Positions 1 to 9,236 of a stretch of 64,000 nucleotides of DNA are shown here, one piece after another. Each line of letters opens with the position of its first letter. Position 1 is the first letter of the stretch. The DNA lies in the NCBI GenBank assembly GCA_965224435.1, contig OZ245048.1:310001-374000 (forward strand). The letters run 5' to 3'. The notes under the pieces were generated by a model. That model was not told the origin of the DNA, ran no database searches, and was given only the letters and a program-made list of their open reading frames with translations. Both the position numbers and the translations under genes were made by a program. The stretch comes from JAJRQY01 sp965224435 (GTDB taxonomy: Bacteria; Actinomycetota; Acidimicrobiia; Acidimicrobiales; SZUA-35).

Positions 1-40
1 GGGATGGTCGATGGATCAACTCACACATCGGGGGATCTTT

Positions 41-502
41 GTGCAGATCGATATGACCGTGAACGGACGCGCCTTTTCCGCAGACGTCGAGGACCGAACC
101 TTGTTGGTCCACTATCTACGTGATGACCTTGGGCTTACAGGAACCAATGTTGGCTGTGACACCTCATCGTGTGGAGCTTGTACGGTGCACATTGATGGCC
201 AGTCCGTCAAGTCTTGCACCGTCCTAGCCGCCCAGGTTCGTGGCGCTGATGTCACCACCATCGAGGGCATGGCCACCGATGGCGAGCTGCACCCAATGCA
301 GGAAGCCTTCCGCCAGTGTCATGGCCTTCAGTGCGGCTACTGCACTCCGGGCATGGTGATGGCCGCTACCTCCCTCATCAGTGAGAACCCCGATCCATCC
401 GAGGCCGAAGTCCGAGAAGGACTTGAAGGCAACTTGTGCCGCTGCACTGGATACCAGAACATCGTCAAGTCGGTTCTGTCCGTCTCAGGAGGTCAGTCAT
501 GA
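41..502 (+). CDS. coxS: Molybdenum hydroxylase (CO dehydrogenase-like) small 2Fe-2S subunit
   Basis: This is the iron-sulfur subunit that passes electrons from the molybdenum cofactor to the FAD subunit. An N-terminal plant-ferredoxin cluster uses C39, C44, C47 and C59 (CDTSSCGAC, then KSC). A C-terminal helical domain carries the second cluster in CGYC and CRC. I place the start at the GTG at 41, because it gives the usual MQI-type N-terminus and follows a GGGGGA ribosome binding site; an upstream in-frame ATG at 11 is less likely. The protein has 153 residues, normal for the family. Its stop overlaps the coxL start (ATGA). The S-L-M gene order fits form II enzymes, whose physiological substrate is unsettled. 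Confidence 0.92.
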   Translation: MQIDMTVNGRAFSADVEDRTLLVHYLRDDLGLTGTNVGCDTSSCGACTVHIDGQSVKSCTVLAAQVRGADVTTIEGMATDGELHPMQEAFRQCHGLQCGYCTPGMVMAATSLISENPDPSEAEVREGLEGNLCRCTGYQNIVKSVLSVSGGQS

Positions 503-2868
503 CCATTATGGGAACCCCTCGTCTCCGCAAGGAAGACCCCAAGCTACTCACCGGTGAAGGCAAGTTCATCGACGACATCCACGCACATGGTGAGCTGTGG
601 ATGGGCATGGTCCGCAGCCCCCACGCCCACGCCAAGATCCAGTCCATCAATACCGCTGAAGCTGCAGCCGCCCCCGGTGTGCACAGTGTCTATACCGGAG
701 CACAACTGCAAGAGATGGGCCTCTGGATTGCCCCACTCCCTTGTGCCTGGCCAGTTACCGAAGACATGGTAAACCCGCCTCACTACCCGGTAGCAACTGA
801 TGAGGTCCGCCACGTCGGTGACCTGGTTGCCGTTGTTCTCTGCGACTCGCGCTATGGGGCCGTGGATGCGGCCGAACTGGTTGAGGTTGACTACGAACCT
901 CTGCCTGTTGTGGCTTCCATCGATGCCGCCGTCACCGATGACGTCATGGCCAACACCGACATTTCGTCCAACAAGGCATACAGCTGGGCGCTCGAACCTA
1001 ACCCGGAAGGCGTTGACGCCGCCTTTGCCGCTGCTGATCACACCGTCGTCGGTGAGTTCGTGCAGCAGCGCCTGATTCCCGCAGCCATGGAACCCCGAGG
1101 AGTGCTCGCCATTCCGGCACCCTTTGGTGGCGACATCACCTTCTATACCTCAACCCAGGTTCCCCACATCATGAAGGTGATGTTGGCGGCAACAACTGGA
1201 ATTCCTGAGAACAAGCTTCGAGTCATCGCTCCCGCTGTTGGCGGAGGTTTCGGAGCCAAGCTCAATGTGAACCCGGATGAGATCTTGGCCGTGACCCTGG
1301 CCAACAAGATCGGCTTGCCTGTCCGTTGGACCGAGACCCGATCTGAGGCAGCCTTCTCGACCCATCAAGGGCGCGGCCAGAAGCAGAAGATCGAGATTGC
1401 CGCTGACGCCAGCGGCAAGATTCTTGGTATCCGTGTTCACCTGGATGCCGACATGGGTGCCTACATGATGCTGCTCACCCCTGGTGTTCCTCTGCTGGGC
1501 AGCTTCCTCTACACCGGCGTCTATGACGTGCCAGCCTTCGGCTTCACCTGTGATGGCTACTTCACCAACATGACTCCGACCGATGCCTACCGAGGCGCGG
1601 GTCGACCAGAAGCCAGCTATGCCATCGAGCGAGCGATGGATCTGCTTGCCCTCGAAGTCGGGGTCGGACCAGACGAGATTCGTCGCCGCAACTTCCTTGC
1701 CGGTGGTGAAGCGTTCGAGAATCTGGAAACCGCTTCCACCCTGGTATTTGACTCAGGCAATTATGGCCCCAACCTGGAGAAAGCACTGAAGCTCGCTGAC
1801 TACGCCAGCCTCAAGGCTGAGCAGCAGCGTCGTCGAGAGGCAGGGGAGACAAAACAACTGGGCGTTGGCATGTGTACCTATGTCGAGATCTGCGGCCTCG
1901 CCCCCAGTCGTGCGCTAGCCGGACTGAACTACGGTGCCGGCGGTTGGGAACACGCCATGATCCGCTTCCTGCCAACCGGCACGGTTGAAGTTGTCACTGG
2001 CTCTACCCCACACGGCCAGGGCCACGAAACGTCCTGGTCCATGATCGTGGCCGACAAGCTTGGTGTTGATCCCGACGCCGTGCACGTCCTTCATTCTGAC
2101 ACCGCCCATAGCCCGCTCGGCCTGGATACCTACGGGTCTCGTTCGCTGGCCGTTGGTGGTACGGCCATCGCCATGGCTTGTGACAAGGTGGTGGACAAGG
2201 CTCGCCTTATTGCCGCTCACCAGTTGGAAGCCAACCCGGATGACCTGGAGTTTGACGGTGGCATGTTCCGAGTCAAGGGAACTCCAACGGCGGAGATCCC
2301 CATCCAAGGCATTGCCTATGAGGCATTCACCGCTCACAACCTGCCAGACGGCATGGAACCAAACCTGCAGGAACAGGTCACCTTCGATCCCGAGAACTTC
2401 GTCTTCCCGTTCGGCACCCACATCGCGGTGGTTGAAGTGGACGAAGACACCGGTGGCGTGACCCTGGTCGGCTACACCGCAGTCGATGACTGTGGCCCGC
2501 AGGTCAACCCGATGATTGTCGAAGGCCAGATGCACGGCGGCATCGTGCAAGGAGTTGCCCAAGCGCTTTGGGAAGAAGCTTCTTATGACGAGGCCGGGAA
2601 CTGTAAGAACCCATCCTTCCTGGACTATCTGGTGCCATCGCCAATGGAAGTACCGAACATGGTGTTGGACTCGACGGTCACACCAAGCACCTCGAACCCC
2701 CTGGGGGTGAAAGGGGCGGGCGAAGCCGGAACCATTGGTTCTGCCGCTGCGGTCATAAACGCCATCTGTGATGCGCTCAGTCCTTACGGAGTCACCGACA
2801 TCTCCATGCCAGCGACCCCACAGAAAGTCTGGCGAATACTTCGTGATGCGAAAGGAGGCGAAGCATGA
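499..2868 (+). CDS. coxL: Form II CO dehydrogenase-like molybdopterin large subunit
   Basis: This is the catalytic subunit of a xanthine oxidase-family molybdenum hydroxylase, 789 residues from the ATG at 499, which overlaps the coxS stop. The active-site loop reads AYRGAGR at residues 363-369. That is the signature of form II enzymes; true aerobic CO dehydrogenases (form I) have AYxCSFR. The catalytic glutamate of the family is E742 in GVKGAGEAG. The enzyme therefore oxidises an unidentified small substrate, and CO use should not be assumed. It forms a complex with the flanking small and FAD subunits. The stop overlaps the coxM start. Confidence 0.93.
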   Translation: MTIMGTPRLRKEDPKLLTGEGKFIDDIHAHGELWMGMVRSPHAHAKIQSINTAEAAAAPGVHSVYTGAQLQEMGLWIAPLPCAWPVTEDMVNPPHYPVATDEVRHVGDLVAVVLCDSRYGAVDAAELVEVDYEPLPVVASIDAAVTDDVMANTDISSNKAYSWALEPNPEGVDAAFAAADHTVVGEFVQQRLIPAAMEPRGVLAIPAPFGGDITFYTSTQVPHIMKVMLAATTGIPENKLRVIAPAVGGGFGAKLNVNPDEILAVTLANKIGLPVRWTETRSEAAFSTHQGRGQKQKIEIAADASGKILGIRVHLDADMGAYMMLLTPGVPLLGSFLYTGVYDVPAFGFTCDGYFTNMTPTDAYRGAGRPEASYAIERAMDLLALEVGVGPDEIRRRNFLAGGEAFENLETASTLVFDSGNYGPNLEKALKLADYASLKAEQQRRREAGETKQLGVGMCTYVEICGLAPSRALAGLNYGAGGWEHAMIRFLPTGTVEVVTGSTPHGQGHETSWSMIVADKLGVDPDAVHVLHSDTAHSPLGLDTYGSRSLAVGGTAIAMACDKVVDKARLIAAHQLEANPDDLEFDGGMFRVKGTPTAEIPIQGIAYEAFTAHNLPDGMEPNLQEQVTFDPENFVFPFGTHIAVVEVDEDTGGVTLVGYTAVDDCGPQVNPMIVEGQMHGGIVQGVAQALWEEASYDEAGNCKNPSFLDYLVPSPMEVPNMVLDSTVTPSTSNPLGVKGAGEAGTIGSAAAVINAICDALSPYGVTDISMPATPQKVWRILRDAKGGEA

Positions 2869-3686
2869 TTCCCGCAGCCCTCAAATACGTTGAAGCCGAC
2901 TCGGCCGCCGCGGCCATTGCCGCCCTCAGTGAATACGGTGACGAAGCCAAGCTTCTGGCCGGAGGCCACAGTCTCATCCCTCTGATGCGATTCCGGTTGG
3001 CGGTGCCTGCTGTACTGGTTGACATCAGTCGTCTGGATGGCTTGTCCGCCATCACCGATGCTGGAGACCACATCACTGTTGGCGCACTGGCCAAACATGC
3101 CGAAGTGGAGTCCAGCTCACTGTTGCAATCCGAGGCGCCCCTGCTGGCCCATGTTGCCTCCAAGGTTGGTGACCCCTCGGTTCGACATCGTGGAACCCTT
3201 GGTGGTTCTCTCGCTCACGGCGACCCTGCATCCGATCTGCCAGCGGCAGTGCTGGCCTTGGGTGGATCGGTCGTGGTGCAAGGACCAGACGGTGAGCGCG
3301 TCATCGATGCCGAAGCTTTCTTCACCGGATTCTTGGAGACAGCAATAACCGAGACCGAGATCATCACCGAAGTCCGGATCCCCAAATCCGGATCAGCCGG
3401 TTGGAGTTTCCAGAAGTTCAACCGACGAGCCCAGGACTGGGCCATCGTCGGTGTGGCCGCCGTGTTGGGTGACAGGCCAAAGGTCTCACTCATCAATATG
3501 GGGCTGACTCCATTACGAGCGGGTGCGGTTGAAGCTGCGTTGGCCGGAGGGGGGAGTGCCGCCGAAGCCGCTTCGGTTGCCGCCGACGGAACGTCTGCTC
3601 CCAGTGATCTCAATGGAGACGCCGAGTACCGAGACCACCTCGCTCGGGTCCTGGTCGAACGTGCCCTAAATGAAGCGTCGGGCTAA
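2865..3686 (+). CDS. coxM: Molybdenum hydroxylase FAD-binding medium subunit
   Basis: This FAD subunit takes electrons from the 2Fe-2S clusters and passes them to the acceptor. The two FAD pyrophosphate loops are visible: AGGHS at residues 32-36 and TLGGS at 111-115. At 273 residues it is close to the usual 280-290. Its ATG overlaps the coxL stop by four bases, so the three subunits are translationally coupled. Eleven bases separate it from the MoxR gene, which supports one operon. Confidence 0.92.
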   Translation: MIPAALKYVEADSAAAAIAALSEYGDEAKLLAGGHSLIPLMRFRLAVPAVLVDISRLDGLSAITDAGDHITVGALAKHAEVESSSLLQSEAPLLAHVASKVGDPSVRHRGTLGGSLAHGDPASDLPAAVLALGGSVVVQGPDGERVIDAEAFFTGFLETAITETEIITEVRIPKSGSAGWSFQKFNRRAQDWAIVGVAAVLGDRPKVSLINMGLTPLRAGAVEAALAGGGSAAEAASVAADGTSAPSDLNGDAEYRDHLARVLVERALNEASG

Positions 3687-3697
3687 CATTCGGAGTC

Positions 3698-4630
3698 GTG
3701 ACTCAATCGATCGAAATTGAGAGTGTTGCCCAGGTCCGAACGGCTTTGGGAGAGCACCAGTATCTGGCCGATGAGGGCCTGGCCACCTCGATCTTTCTTG
3801 CCTTGTCACTGGAGCGCCCGCTTTTCCTTGAGGGCGAAGCCGGTGTCGGCAAGACTGAGGTTGCGAAGGTCTTGAGCCGCTGGCTTGGTGGCACGCTCCT
3901 GAGACTCCAGTGTTATGAGGGAATCGACCAGGCTCAGGCCGTCTTCGAGTGGGACTATGCCCGCCAGCTCCTTCATCTTCGAACAGCTGAAGCCTCCGGG
4001 AGAGCTAGTGGGGCTGATGAACGTGATCTTGAGTCCGAGCTGTATGACGAACGATTCTTGATTCGTCGCCCATTGCTGGAAGCACTGTCCTCGACTGATG
4101 GGCCGCGCCCGGTACTGCTCATCGATGAGGTTGACCGAGCTGATGATGAATTCGAGGCCTTCCTGCTCGAAGCCCTCTCCGACTACACCATCACCGTGCC
4201 GGAGCTAGGAACTATCCGGGCCGAGCGTCCACCACTGGTCATCTTGACCTCGAACCGAACTCGTGATGTGCATGACGCCCTCAAGCGTCGTTGCTTGTAT
4301 CACTGGGTTGAGCATCCCGACTTTGATCGTGAAGTCGCCATCATCATGTTGCGTGCCCCTCATGTCGGCCACGAGCTGGCCAGCCAAGTAGCCAGGGCGA
4401 CCGAGTCAATGCGAGAGCTCGGCCTCTACAAGCCACCAGGGGTGGCTGAGACCATTGACTGGGCGTGCTCGTTGGCTGCGTTAGGAAAGACCACGATCGA
4501 CGAAGAATCGGTAAGGGTCACGCTGGGTGCGGTGCTGAAGTACCGGGAGGATCAGTCTCGGGTCTTGAGCAATGACCTGATGGGCCTTTTCACGGCATCT
4601 AACACCGCATCTGCTAACCCCAGTGGCTGA
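3698..4630 (+). CDS. MoxR-family AAA+ ATPase (CoxD-like)
   Basis: This 310-residue MoxR-type ATPase has a Walker A at residues 46-53 (GEAGVGKT) and a Walker B at about 139-145 (VLLIDEVD). In characterised cox clusters the CoxD ATPase helps build the copper or sulfur-modified active site of the large subunit, together with the VWA protein CoxE. The same maturation role is likely here from position alone. The start is GTG at 3698. The last eight bases overlap the next gene. Confidence 0.87.
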   Translation: MTQSIEIESVAQVRTALGEHQYLADEGLATSIFLALSLERPLFLEGEAGVGKTEVAKVLSRWLGGTLLRLQCYEGIDQAQAVFEWDYARQLLHLRTAEASGRASGADERDLESELYDERFLIRRPLLEALSSTDGPRPVLLIDEVDRADDEFEAFLLEALSDYTITVPELGTIRAERPPLVILTSNRTRDVHDALKRRCLYHWVEHPDFDREVAIIMLRAPHVGHELASQVARATESMRELGLYKPPGVAETIDWACSLAALGKTTIDEESVRVTLGAVLKYREDQSRVLSNDLMGLFTASNTASANPSG

Positions 4631-5750
4631 AGATATTGCTGTCGGCTTTTGTCGACTGCTGCGCTCACTCGGTCTCAAAGTCCCTACGACGGCAACCATC
4701 AGCTACGCCGAAGCCCTTGCGGTAGTCGGACTTGATGATCGAGACGGGGTGTATTGGTCTGGACGAGCCACTCTGGTTCGGCGCGAAGAGGATCGGGCCG
4801 TCTATGACCGTGCCTTCGCCGTCTACTGGGAACACCACCGAAACCTCTCAGACTTCGTTGAGGAGCCCGCTGAGCCGATCACCGTTTTGCTGGACTCTGA
4901 TGAGGAGAGTTCCGATGATGATGGCGCAGGAGAAGAAGCACCCGAAGACTCCGAAGCCGTTCGGTTCTCCGTTACTGAAGTCCTTGCCGACAAGGACTTC
5001 AGCCTGTGCACAAAAGAGGAGTTGGATGAACTCACCCGCTTGATGGCAAGGCTTCGTTTCACCACCCACCATCGCCGGACCCGCCGTCAGGTCCGGTCAA
5101 AAGCAAGAACGGGTCGCCCCGATCTTCGTCGAACCGTGAAGCTCGCCCTGCGCCACCAGGGTGAGCCGGTCAGACTGGCCACGACAGTCCAGTCGACCAG
5201 ACCCCGGCGCCTGGTCCTCCTGTTGGATGTCTCCGGATCGATGGAAACCTACTCTCGGGCTCTGATCCGCTTTGTTCATGCCGCGGTGGTAGCCCGCGGC
5301 CGAGTAGAGGCATTTGCCATGGGCACACGCCTGACCCGCATCACGCGACAGTTATCCGATCGTGATCCAGATGCTGCCATTGCCAAGGCAACTCCCGACG
5401 TCAAAGACTGGGCCGGTGGTACTCGTTTGGGCGAGGACATTCGAGGGTTCAATGACCAGTGGGGGATCCGTGGCATGGCCCGCGGGGCGGTGGTGGTGAT
5501 CCTGTCTGATGGATGGGATCGGGGAGATCCAACCGAACTGGGCGAGCAGATGGAACGGTTGCACCGAGTCACCCATGAGCTCATCTGGGTGAACCCCCTC
5601 AAGGCGACCGAAGGCTACGCTCCTTTGGCTGCCGGAATGGCGGCTGCCCTGCCTCATCTTGACCGATTCGTTGCTGGGAACAACTTCCGATCGGTGGAAG
5701 ACCTTGCCCAGATTCTTGCCGGTAGTGCCCCGCAGCCCGGGAGATACTGA
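4623..5750 (+). CDS. VWA domain protein (CoxE-like)
   Basis: This 375-residue protein has a C-terminal von Willebrand A domain. The metal-binding MIDAS motif DVSGS begins at about residue 202, and the later DGWDRGD segment fits the rest of the site. The middle is acidic (residues about 85-120) and then strongly basic (HHRRTRRQVR), so it is probably a flexible linker. It starts at GTG 4623 inside the MoxR gene. MoxR-VWA pairs act together as chaperones for metalloenzyme maturation, so the partner is probably the preceding molybdenum hydroxylase. Confidence 0.87.
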   Translation: MAEDIAVGFCRLLRSLGLKVPTTATISYAEALAVVGLDDRDGVYWSGRATLVRREEDRAVYDRAFAVYWEHHRNLSDFVEEPAEPITVLLDSDEESSDDDGAGEEAPEDSEAVRFSVTEVLADKDFSLCTKEELDELTRLMARLRFTTHHRRTRRQVRSKARTGRPDLRRTVKLALRHQGEPVRLATTVQSTRPRRLVLLLDVSGSMETYSRALIRFVHAAVVARGRVEAFAMGTRLTRITRQLSDRDPDAAIAKATPDVKDWAGGTRLGEDIRGFNDQWGIRGMARGAVVVILSDGWDRGDPTELGEQMERLHRVTHELIWVNPLKATEGYAPLAAGMAAALPHLDRFVAGNNFRSVEDLAQILAGSAPQPGRY

Positions 5751-5753
5751 ATA

Positions 5754-6836
5754 ATGGCGGACGATGCCGTGTCGAACAATGCCGTGTCGAACAATGCCGG
5801 GCCGAACACCGAATCGGAGCACCCTCACTGGTCCCTGGCTCCGCCACCAACCAGCCCGCCGGTTGGCATGCCGATGGGTTCACTCATTGAGTCAGCCCCG
5901 CCCGGTTTGCCCGTTCCGCCTGATCAGTCTGCCCACCAAGTATTTGGTCCATCCCCGGCGTCGATGCATTCTTCGATCGAGCCTGAATCACTCCCCAGTC
6001 AACCCTCCAAGCATCATCCGTTTGACTGGAGCGAATCGCGATGGGGCATGGGTGACATTTTGCTTGGCCTCGTGGTTATCGCCATCGTCACCATCGGCGC
6101 TGGCATTCTGGCCACCATCGTGCTCGGGATCGTCTCCTCCGAAGCAGGGTTTGGCCTGGGGGCTTTAGGTTCGCCGGATGATGCTTGGATGGACGAGACA
6201 GGTTTGGCCATCGTCGGCGTGGTCACGATGATCGGGTTGCAGGCCAGCACCTTCTCCTGGCCCGTCATCGTCGCCCGCTGGAAAGGGCGAGGACTCGTCT
6301 CCGACTTCGGTTTCCGGTTCAAGTGGGTTGACTTCCTCATCGGACCAGCAATGGCTATCCCCATGATGATGGCGGCCGGAGTAGTCGGCTACGGAGTCTC
6401 GACGCTGGTGGGCTTGGAGGATCAAAGTGAAGCGGGCAACACCGAGTTCCTGACCGATTCGACTCCGGGGCTTGTTCGCTATGCATTGATTTTCTTCGTT
6501 GTGGTTGGTGCTCCATTTTCTGAAGAGCTGTTCTTTCGGGGCTTGTCGATGCGAGCAATTCAGAAACGGTTTGGTAAGCCGATTGCGCTGCTTGGAAGTA
6601 CAGCCTTGTTCACCCTGCCTCATTTCCAAGGAGGATCCTGGCAAGCCGTTGTCGTCATGCTGGCCACGATCGGCACCATTGGCCTACTCCTTGGTGGCCT
6701 TGCGATCGGGATGAACCGCCTCGGGCCAGGAATCGTGGCTCATGCGACATTCAACAGCATTGCCGCGGTTGTGGCCCTCAATCCGGACTATTTTGAGGAG
6801 TTGGAAGGGGCAATGTCGGCCATCTGGGTTTGGTAG
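5754..6836 (+). CDS. CPBP-family intramembrane metalloprotease
   Basis: This is a 360-residue multi-pass membrane protein of the CPBP (CAAX protease and bacteriocin-processing) family. The three family motifs are present: EELFFRG (EExxxR) near residue 257, FTLPHFQ (FxxxH) and HATFNS (HxxxN). About 100 residues at the N-terminus are rich in proline and serine and probably disordered in the cytoplasm. The substrate is unknown. It begins three bases after the coxE-like gene, so it may share that transcript, although no functional link is evident. Confidence 0.86.
   Translation: MADDAVSNNAVSNNAGPNTESEHPHWSLAPPPTSPPVGMPMGSLIESAPPGLPVPPDQSAHQVFGPSPASMHSSIEPESLPSQPSKHHPFDWSESRWGMGDILLGLVVIAIVTIGAGILATIVLGIVSSEAGFGLGALGSPDDAWMDETGLAIVGVVTMIGLQASTFSWPVIVARWKGRGLVSDFGFRFKWVDFLIGPAMAIPMMMAAGVVGYGVSTLVGLEDQSEAGNTEFLTDSTPGLVRYALIFFVVVGAPFSEELFFRGLSMRAIQKRFGKPIALLGSTALFTLPHFQGGSWQAVVVMLATIGTIGLLLGGLAIGMNRLGPGIVAHATFNSIAAVVALNPDYFEELEGAMSAIWVW
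5766..5810 (+). repeat. 15-base tandem repeat at the start of the CPBP protease gene
   Basis: The unit GCCGTGTCGAACAAT occurs twice exactly (5766-5780 and 5781-5795). A third, diverged copy follows at 5796-5810. It encodes an AVSNN repeat in the disordered N-terminus. The identical first two units suggest a recent duplication. Confidence 0.8.
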
Positions 6837-6909
6837 CAGATTTGGTCGTTTGGCCTACTGCGGATCGGCTAGTTTTGACCCATGAGCGCCCTACTCGAAC
6901 CAGCCAGGC

Positions 6910-8679
6910 ATGATGCCTGAAGAACTCCTGGTTGGGCTCGTCCTGTTGGCCATGCTGGTGGGTCAGGTCTCGCGGCGGCTGTCGCCAACTGTTGGGGTGA
7001 CGGGAGCGCTTGCTGCCCTGTTCCTCACCGGGGTTCTTGATACTGGCCAAGCTCTGAGTGGCTTTTCTAACCCCGCCCCGTTCTCGATCGCTGGCCTGTA
7101 CGTGGTCGCTGGAGCCGTTGACCGTGCTGGCGGGCTACGTACCTTGACCCGAAAGATTTTGGGGACTGGTAGTCCCGTAGGTCACCAGGCTGGCCTGCTC
7201 CGTTTCACTGGGGCGGCTGGGCTGATGTCGTCATTCTTGGCTAATACTCCGGTTGTCGCCATGCTGATAACTCCGATTTCTTCGTGGGCCCGACGACGGG
7301 GTGCGGCTCCTTCGCGCTACCTGATCCCGCTTTCTTACGCTGCCATTCTCGGGGGCATGCCGACCTTGATCGGTACCTCCACCAACCTGGTGGCTTCGGG
7401 CATCGTGAGCCAGTCCGGTCAAGAGTCCTATTCATTGTTTGAGCCAGCCCGGTTTGGACTGCCGGTTGCCTTGGCGGGTTTCGTGATCATTGCGTTGTTT
7501 TCGTCCCGGCTCCTGGTTGACCGGGGTGAAGGGTCAGGCGGAGAAATCGGTCAGGCCTTTACGGTGGCGATGTCGGTCGTACCCGATGATGTGGTTGATG
7601 GGGTAACCGTCATGGACGCTGGCCTACGTCAGTTGGGCAAGGTGTACCTGGTCGGTGTTCGCCGGTCCGAGGTTTGGGTTGCCCCGGTCAGTCCCGACTT
7701 TGAGTTGCGGGGTGGCGACCAGCTGACGTTTGCTGGTGAGGTAAACGATGTGGTCGCGCTCCAGCAGATTGCTGGTCTGGAGCTGTTGGAAAGCAAGCAT
7801 GTTGTCGCCCTTGATGAGCGGCAGCATTCATGGTTTGAAGCGGTCGTTGGTGCTGGTTCGCCGGTGATTGGTCGAACCCTCAAGCAGGTGAACTTTCGAA
7901 GCCGGTATCAGGCCGCCGTGCTCGCCATTCATCGATCTGGCCATGGGATCGAAGGCAACCTCGGCGATACCCGCATCCAGCTCGGCGATTCGCTCCTCCT
8001 GGTAGCCGATGGTGGATTCGGTGCTCGCTGGAGCGGGCGCAGCGACTTCTTGCTGGTTCGGCGACGGACAGAAGCACCGCCCCAGGTTGGCTCCAGCGCC
8101 CGAATTTCCTTAGCGGTGCTAGCCGCGGTCGCTCTCATGCCCATGTTTGGGGTCTCGGTGATGAAGGCTGCTCTCATTGGTGCTATCGCCATGGTTATCG
8201 GGGGAGTGCTCACTCCTCGACAAGCACGTGACAGCGTCGATCTGAATGTGATCCTGATGATTGCCTCCGCCATTGGTATTGGGGTTGCCGTTGAGTCCTC
8301 AGGCTTGGCTGAGTGGTTGGCTGACATGGTTCTCCAAGTGACGATGGCTGGTGGCACTTGGGGCGCAGCCTTTGGTTTGGTGGCTCTAGCCCTGCTTCTC
8401 ACCGAGCTGATGACCAATACTGGGGCGGTAGCCATGATGATCCCCATTGCCTTTCGGGTGGCCGAGGCCAGCGAGGCTGACCCGCGCATCTTCGCTCTGG
8501 GAGTGACGCTGGCTGCCTCCGCATCGTTCTTGACCCCGGTCGGCTACCAGACCAACACCATGGTGTACGGCCCTGGGCGCTATCACTTCACTGACTACCT
8601 GCGTCTTGGTTTGCCGATGACCGCAATGATTCTCGTGTTGGTCCCGGTCATGATGGCCGCCGGTCGCGGCCTCTGGTGA
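6910..8679 (+). CDS. SLC13/DASS-type anion permease with two RCK_C domains
   Basis: This 589-residue transporter has two membrane halves separated by soluble regulatory domains. The first half carries the GTSTNL substrate and sodium loop near residue 158. The second carries the matching NTGAVA segment and a TPVGYQTN loop near the C-terminus. Between them, residues about 215-390 contain two RCK_C (TrkA-C) modules, recognisable by GDQLTFAG and GDSLLLVAD. This resembles YfbS-like permeases for sulfate, phosphate or dicarboxylates; the substrate cannot be read from sequence. Start is the ATG at 6910, with a second ATG directly after it. Confidence 0.88.
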   Translation: MMPEELLVGLVLLAMLVGQVSRRLSPTVGVTGALAALFLTGVLDTGQALSGFSNPAPFSIAGLYVVAGAVDRAGGLRTLTRKILGTGSPVGHQAGLLRFTGAAGLMSSFLANTPVVAMLITPISSWARRRGAAPSRYLIPLSYAAILGGMPTLIGTSTNLVASGIVSQSGQESYSLFEPARFGLPVALAGFVIIALFSSRLLVDRGEGSGGEIGQAFTVAMSVVPDDVVDGVTVMDAGLRQLGKVYLVGVRRSEVWVAPVSPDFELRGGDQLTFAGEVNDVVALQQIAGLELLESKHVVALDERQHSWFEAVVGAGSPVIGRTLKQVNFRSRYQAAVLAIHRSGHGIEGNLGDTRIQLGDSLLLVADGGFGARWSGRSDFLLVRRRTEAPPQVGSSARISLAVLAAVALMPMFGVSVMKAALIGAIAMVIGGVLTPRQARDSVDLNVILMIASAIGIGVAVESSGLAEWLADMVLQVTMAGGTWGAAFGLVALALLLTELMTNTGAVAMMIPIAFRVAEASEADPRIFALGVTLAASASFLTPVGYQTNTMVYGPGRYHFTDYLRLGLPMTAMILVLVPVMMAAGRGLW

Positions 8680-8751
8680 GGTGACCCGCGGGTGGGAGTA
8701 ATGACCTAGCCCAAGCAAAGTAGGTGGAGTGGTGGGATTTGGGCTCTGCTT

Positions 8752-8775
8752 CCGTAGTCTTGTTGGTCGGCTATG
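8752..8775 (+). promoter_or_regulatory. Putative rpsL operon promoter -10 and start-site element
   Basis: TAGTCT at 8755-8760 fits an actinobacterial -10 (TANNNT). The bases after it (TTGTTGGTCGGCTATG) match the region after the putative rplM -10 at 30721 almost exactly: 20 of 24 positions agree over 8752-8775 and 30718-30741. The -35 at about 8732 (GTGGGA) is weak. The element lies 89 bases upstream of the rpsL start and implies a common start-site sequence for two ribosomal operons. Confidence 0.45.
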
Positions 8776-8863
8776 CGCGCCGTTGATTCGCGTATTCCCG
8801 TACATCCCCGGCTCTTGGACTTGCCATGAGTCGTCCGACGGATTCCGTAGTAAGAGGTTCGTA

Positions 8864-9235
8864 GTGCCCACAATGCAGCAGTTGGTCCGCAAGGGCCGAA
8901 CATCGAAGATCAAGAAGGCGAAGACTCCGGCTTTGAACGGAGCTCCCCAGCGTCGTGGAGTTTGCACACGCGTCTATACGGCAACACCCAAGAAGCCCAA
9001 CTCGGCTTTGCGTAAGGTTGCTCGTATCCGCCTGACTACGGGCATCGAAGTTACTGCATACATTCCTGGTGAAGGCCACAACCTGCAAGAACACTCCATC
9101 GTGCTTGTTCGCGGTGGTCGTGTGAAGGACCTTCCCGGTGTGCGTTACAAGATCATCCGAGGCACCCTCGATACCGCCGGTGTCCGTGACCGTAAGCAGG
9201 CACGTAGCCGCTACGGCGTAAAGAAGGACAGCTGA
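8864..9235 (+). CDS. rpsL: 30S ribosomal protein S12
   Basis: S12 sits at the decoding centre. The start is the GTG at 8864, which gives MPTMQQLVRKGR, the usual S12 N-terminus, and 123 residues. An AGAGG ribosome binding site precedes it. Conserved loops CTRVYTATPKKPNSALRK and GEGHNLQEHS are intact; K to R changes there would give streptomycin resistance, but here the usual lysines are present. It is the first gene of the str operon, one base before rpsG. Confidence 0.97.
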   Translation: MPTMQQLVRKGRTSKIKKAKTPALNGAPQRRGVCTRVYTATPKKPNSALRKVARIRLTTGIEVTAYIPGEGHNLQEHSIVLVRGGRVKDLPGVRYKIIRGTLDTAGVRDRKQARSRYGVKKDS

Positions 9236-9236
9236 T

